Of a stretch of DNA of 64,000 bases, positions 61,801-64,000 are shown piece after piece. The stretch lies in NCBI GenBank assembly GCA_022749755.1, contig CM040443.1:13283744-13347743 (forward strand). The letters are read 5' to 3'. Position numbers and translations under genes: made by a program. Source of the stretch: Azadirachta indica (Eukaryota > Streptophyta > Magnoliopsida > Sapindales > Meliaceae). Below the pieces are notes generated by a model. That model made no database searches and was not told the origin of the DNA. It was given only the letters and a program-made list of their open reading frames with translations. The first letter of the stretch is position 1. Every line of letters starts with the position of its first letter.

Positions 61801-63720
61801 TTCTTTGTCATCTCATTTGTGTTTTCTAAATTAGTTGCTTTCTTTGAGCTCTGGCAGAAATTTTGCTTTTAAATGATTCCTCTTGTTGTAAGACATAGTT
61901 GTTTCATACCTCTAGGATGTACGCCATCAAGCAGTTCTTTATCAGAGTTTATGCCTATTGTCATGTAGCCATTAAATTTATGCTTGTTTATCCTCTATCA
62001 TTATGTCGTTTCCCTATGTATTTTGTAAGAAGTGTTTTTACTCAAATGTTAGATAGCTTTCACAGGTAAAGGTTTGTGCAGAAACATTCACACTAACGAT
62101 TTTCCTATACTTTTTCAGTTAAGTTGCCAATTCAGGTTTGGTCCATCTGAATTTGAGCTCTATATTTAAAAGAGTAAATTGTTTGGGGGAAAAGTGTTTT
62201 GAAATGGATTATATTTATGTATTGGATCAAATAATTCCATTGTCCTGGAACTGCATTTTCAGTTTAGTCTTCTCCCTAGCTGAGGGATGGTGGTCTAAAA
62301 AAGAGAGAAAATGTTTTTGAGGAAGAGTTTTGCTGAACAGCTTTGGCGGTAACCTCTTTTAGTTCTCAGCCAATTCCTTGGTTATCCATAGCCTATGAAA
62401 TGATGCGTATGGCATATGTTTTGTGCAGTAGAAACATTTAGGGTTGCACAGTAAGTAATTGTATGCTTTTGGAAGGTAAAAGTAATCTTGTAAGAATAGG
62501 AGCGATAATTTCATTAGAAATGTAAAGTAAGATATTTTGACAAATATATGTAGAAATGAGAAAAAGCTGAGTGTACATACCAGTGTCAGTGGTTCACTAT
62601 CATTATCCAAGAAGATACTGTGTCATTGTCAGGGACAGATTCTAGAATTTCATCTGGAGGGGTTGTTTAGAACAATAATGTGGACAAAAGAATTTACTAA
62701 AGATAATAAATATAGAAGCTTAAATATAGTCTACTATTTTTATTTGTTTCTGATGCATTTTCATTTTTTAGAAACATTATATTGTATGGTAGTTTCATTG
62801 CCAGTACCTTTAGTTATCTCTTTCTGTGTATGTGCAATCAAACTATTAGTCATCAATTAGTCTCTCATAATTGATTTTTCAAAATATTTTTGGATGAAAA
62901 TATTGATATGAGAAAAATGAGGGGCTTTCTACTTTGATTAATCAAAAGTATCTGGCTATTGCTGCAATGAGTTTTAGTGTTTCTTTTATGTATCTGAGAC
63001 TGCTTAATTAAATGATGTATATTGGGATTTGATAGGAAAGAGGTGGTGTGACTTTCTTCAGATTGGGAGGGGCATAAAGGAAATGTGTTAGGACCTACTA
63101 GGAAATTATAATCAAGTTCTGGGAGCATCCAGCCCCACTGGTCCTTGGCTCTCTCCATTCTTGGCCATTGTTTATATTGTCTACTTAAGAATTCTCAAAA
63201 CATTGGTGGTAGGAATAGTGAAAAGCTTTTGGTTTCACTCTTCATATGGTGGGCTATTGTATAGCCTCTTCACCTACTGAAATGGAATCAACAAATAATG
63301 CAATAAATAATGGGGTGAGAGTTGGGTTATATGTCAGATCCTTTCTATAACACAACAAACATATAAGAGTTTAAGAATGAGGTGTATCCATCTCACTGTG
63401 ATCAGTTAATGATGAGCATTCATAAATCTTGAGTGAAAAATCCACTTTCTTAAGAGTATATTTGTGTGGGTAAGTGAACTCCAAGGTGCTTAATCTGTAT
63501 AGTGTTAAGCTGCTGACATGTCAACATCAACCAGCTATCATCTTGGAGAAGAGGAAATTTGGCTTGTAATAACACATATAGCAAGGCCTTGGTTGGTGTT
63601 AGGAAATCTGACCAGAAGCTTTGTTTGTTAGTTGGAAGGTGCCTAACTAAATAGTTATTTATAAGAGAGAAGGCATTGGCCATAGCCTTGTGTGGGTGTT
63701 ACATGTTATCTCATGCTAAC
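58823..63720 (+). other. First coding intron of the SRM1-like gene (non-coding)
   Basis: After the donor at 58,823 no further MYB exon is found. The sequence is T-rich and intron-like, with a purine tract at 59,535-59,600. Open frames inside are short and without family features. Confidence 0.55.
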
Positions 63721-63900
63721 TTTGTGGACACGATTTCCTTTTTTTATGTTTTTATTTTAATGTTGATGATGTTATTTTATGTGATATCATTGTGAGAAGT
63801 ATTAGGACGTAAATACTATGAGTGGCCCTTATCTGATAGCTTAAACTATTGGGTCAAGTAGTAGCTTAATATGGTATTAAAGCCAATTTGATATTTCTTA
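63720..63900 (+). mobile_element. Remnant of a Copia-like LTR end and primer-binding site
   Basis: AGCTTAAACTATTGGGTCAA (63,839-63,858) followed by AATATGGTATTAAAGCC (about 63,869) matches the common plant Copia LTR end and the Met-tRNA primer site TGGTATCAGAGCC, with two changes. No gag frame follows in the remaining 120 bases. Confidence 0.55.
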
Positions 63901-64000
63901 AAACTCATTGCATGTGTAGCATACTATGATATATATACATATGGGTAGCGCATGACCTGACCTTACCTGTGGCCCTAATATTTTCTGTCTCAAATTTTAC

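Noticed and set aside
62865..63158. 97-codon minus-strand frame in the SRM1-like intron
   Set aside because: No motif or splice evidence, and it lies inside the intron of a plus-strand gene.

Overview
This window is nuclear DNA from a flowering plant, very likely a eudicot. It is AT-rich, its genes are split by GT/AG introns, and its proteins are closest to plant families (plant TOM40, a DIVARICATA/SRM1-type MYB, a plant six-EF-hand ER protein). More than half of the window is old transposon sequence. The species cannot be named from the sequence.

Layout. (1) 1-4,290: part of a Mutator-like element of the Ulp1-carrying kind (KI-MULE/Kaonashi type). It holds a minus-strand DUF1985 + Ulp1/C48 protease gene remnant, with palindrome-rich repeats on both sides. 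(2) 4,290-12,640: mostly non-coding. It contains a CACTA-like 3' end that runs directly into a three-exon fragment of the translation release factor eRF3, a possible small minus-strand transcript start, and a MULE transposase N-terminal fragment between two direct repeats. (3) 12,640-18,280: AT-rich intergenic DNA with a foldback element (15,912-16,683) and a small terminal-inverted element just upstream of TOM40. (4) 18,517-25,629: a complete 11-exon TOM40 gene (311 aa). (5) 27,115-27,780: a single-exon acidic protein. (6) 29,509-35,587, minus strand: a complete 7-exon six-EF-hand protein of the secretory pathway (372 aa). (7) 36,000-42,200: retroelement debris, with a Copia reverse-transcriptase piece and several tandem arrays. 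(8) 42,000-50,680: a second, more complete KI-MULE in which a DUF1985/Ulp1 gene (+) and a MULE transposase gene (-) converge. Both are broken. (9) 50,690-56,400: AT-rich DNA with a 658-bp tandem duplication. (10) 56,480-64,000: the 5' end of an SRM1-like MYB gene. It has spliced leader exons that could encode a 77-aa upstream ORF, the first coding exon, and more than 5.1 kb of intron (with a Copia LTR/primer-site remnant) running off the window.

The four host genes (TOM40, acidic protein, EF-hand protein, SRM1-like) are unrelated in function and do not form a pathway. The acidic gene and the EF-hand gene are convergent neighbours.

The most unusual structure is a set of palindromic TCGAAA/TTTCGA clusters. 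They recur at equivalent positions in three separate MULE copies: upstream of each Ulp1 or transposase gene, and where the two genes converge. Their spacers and periods differ each time, including one exact 107-bp tandem array.
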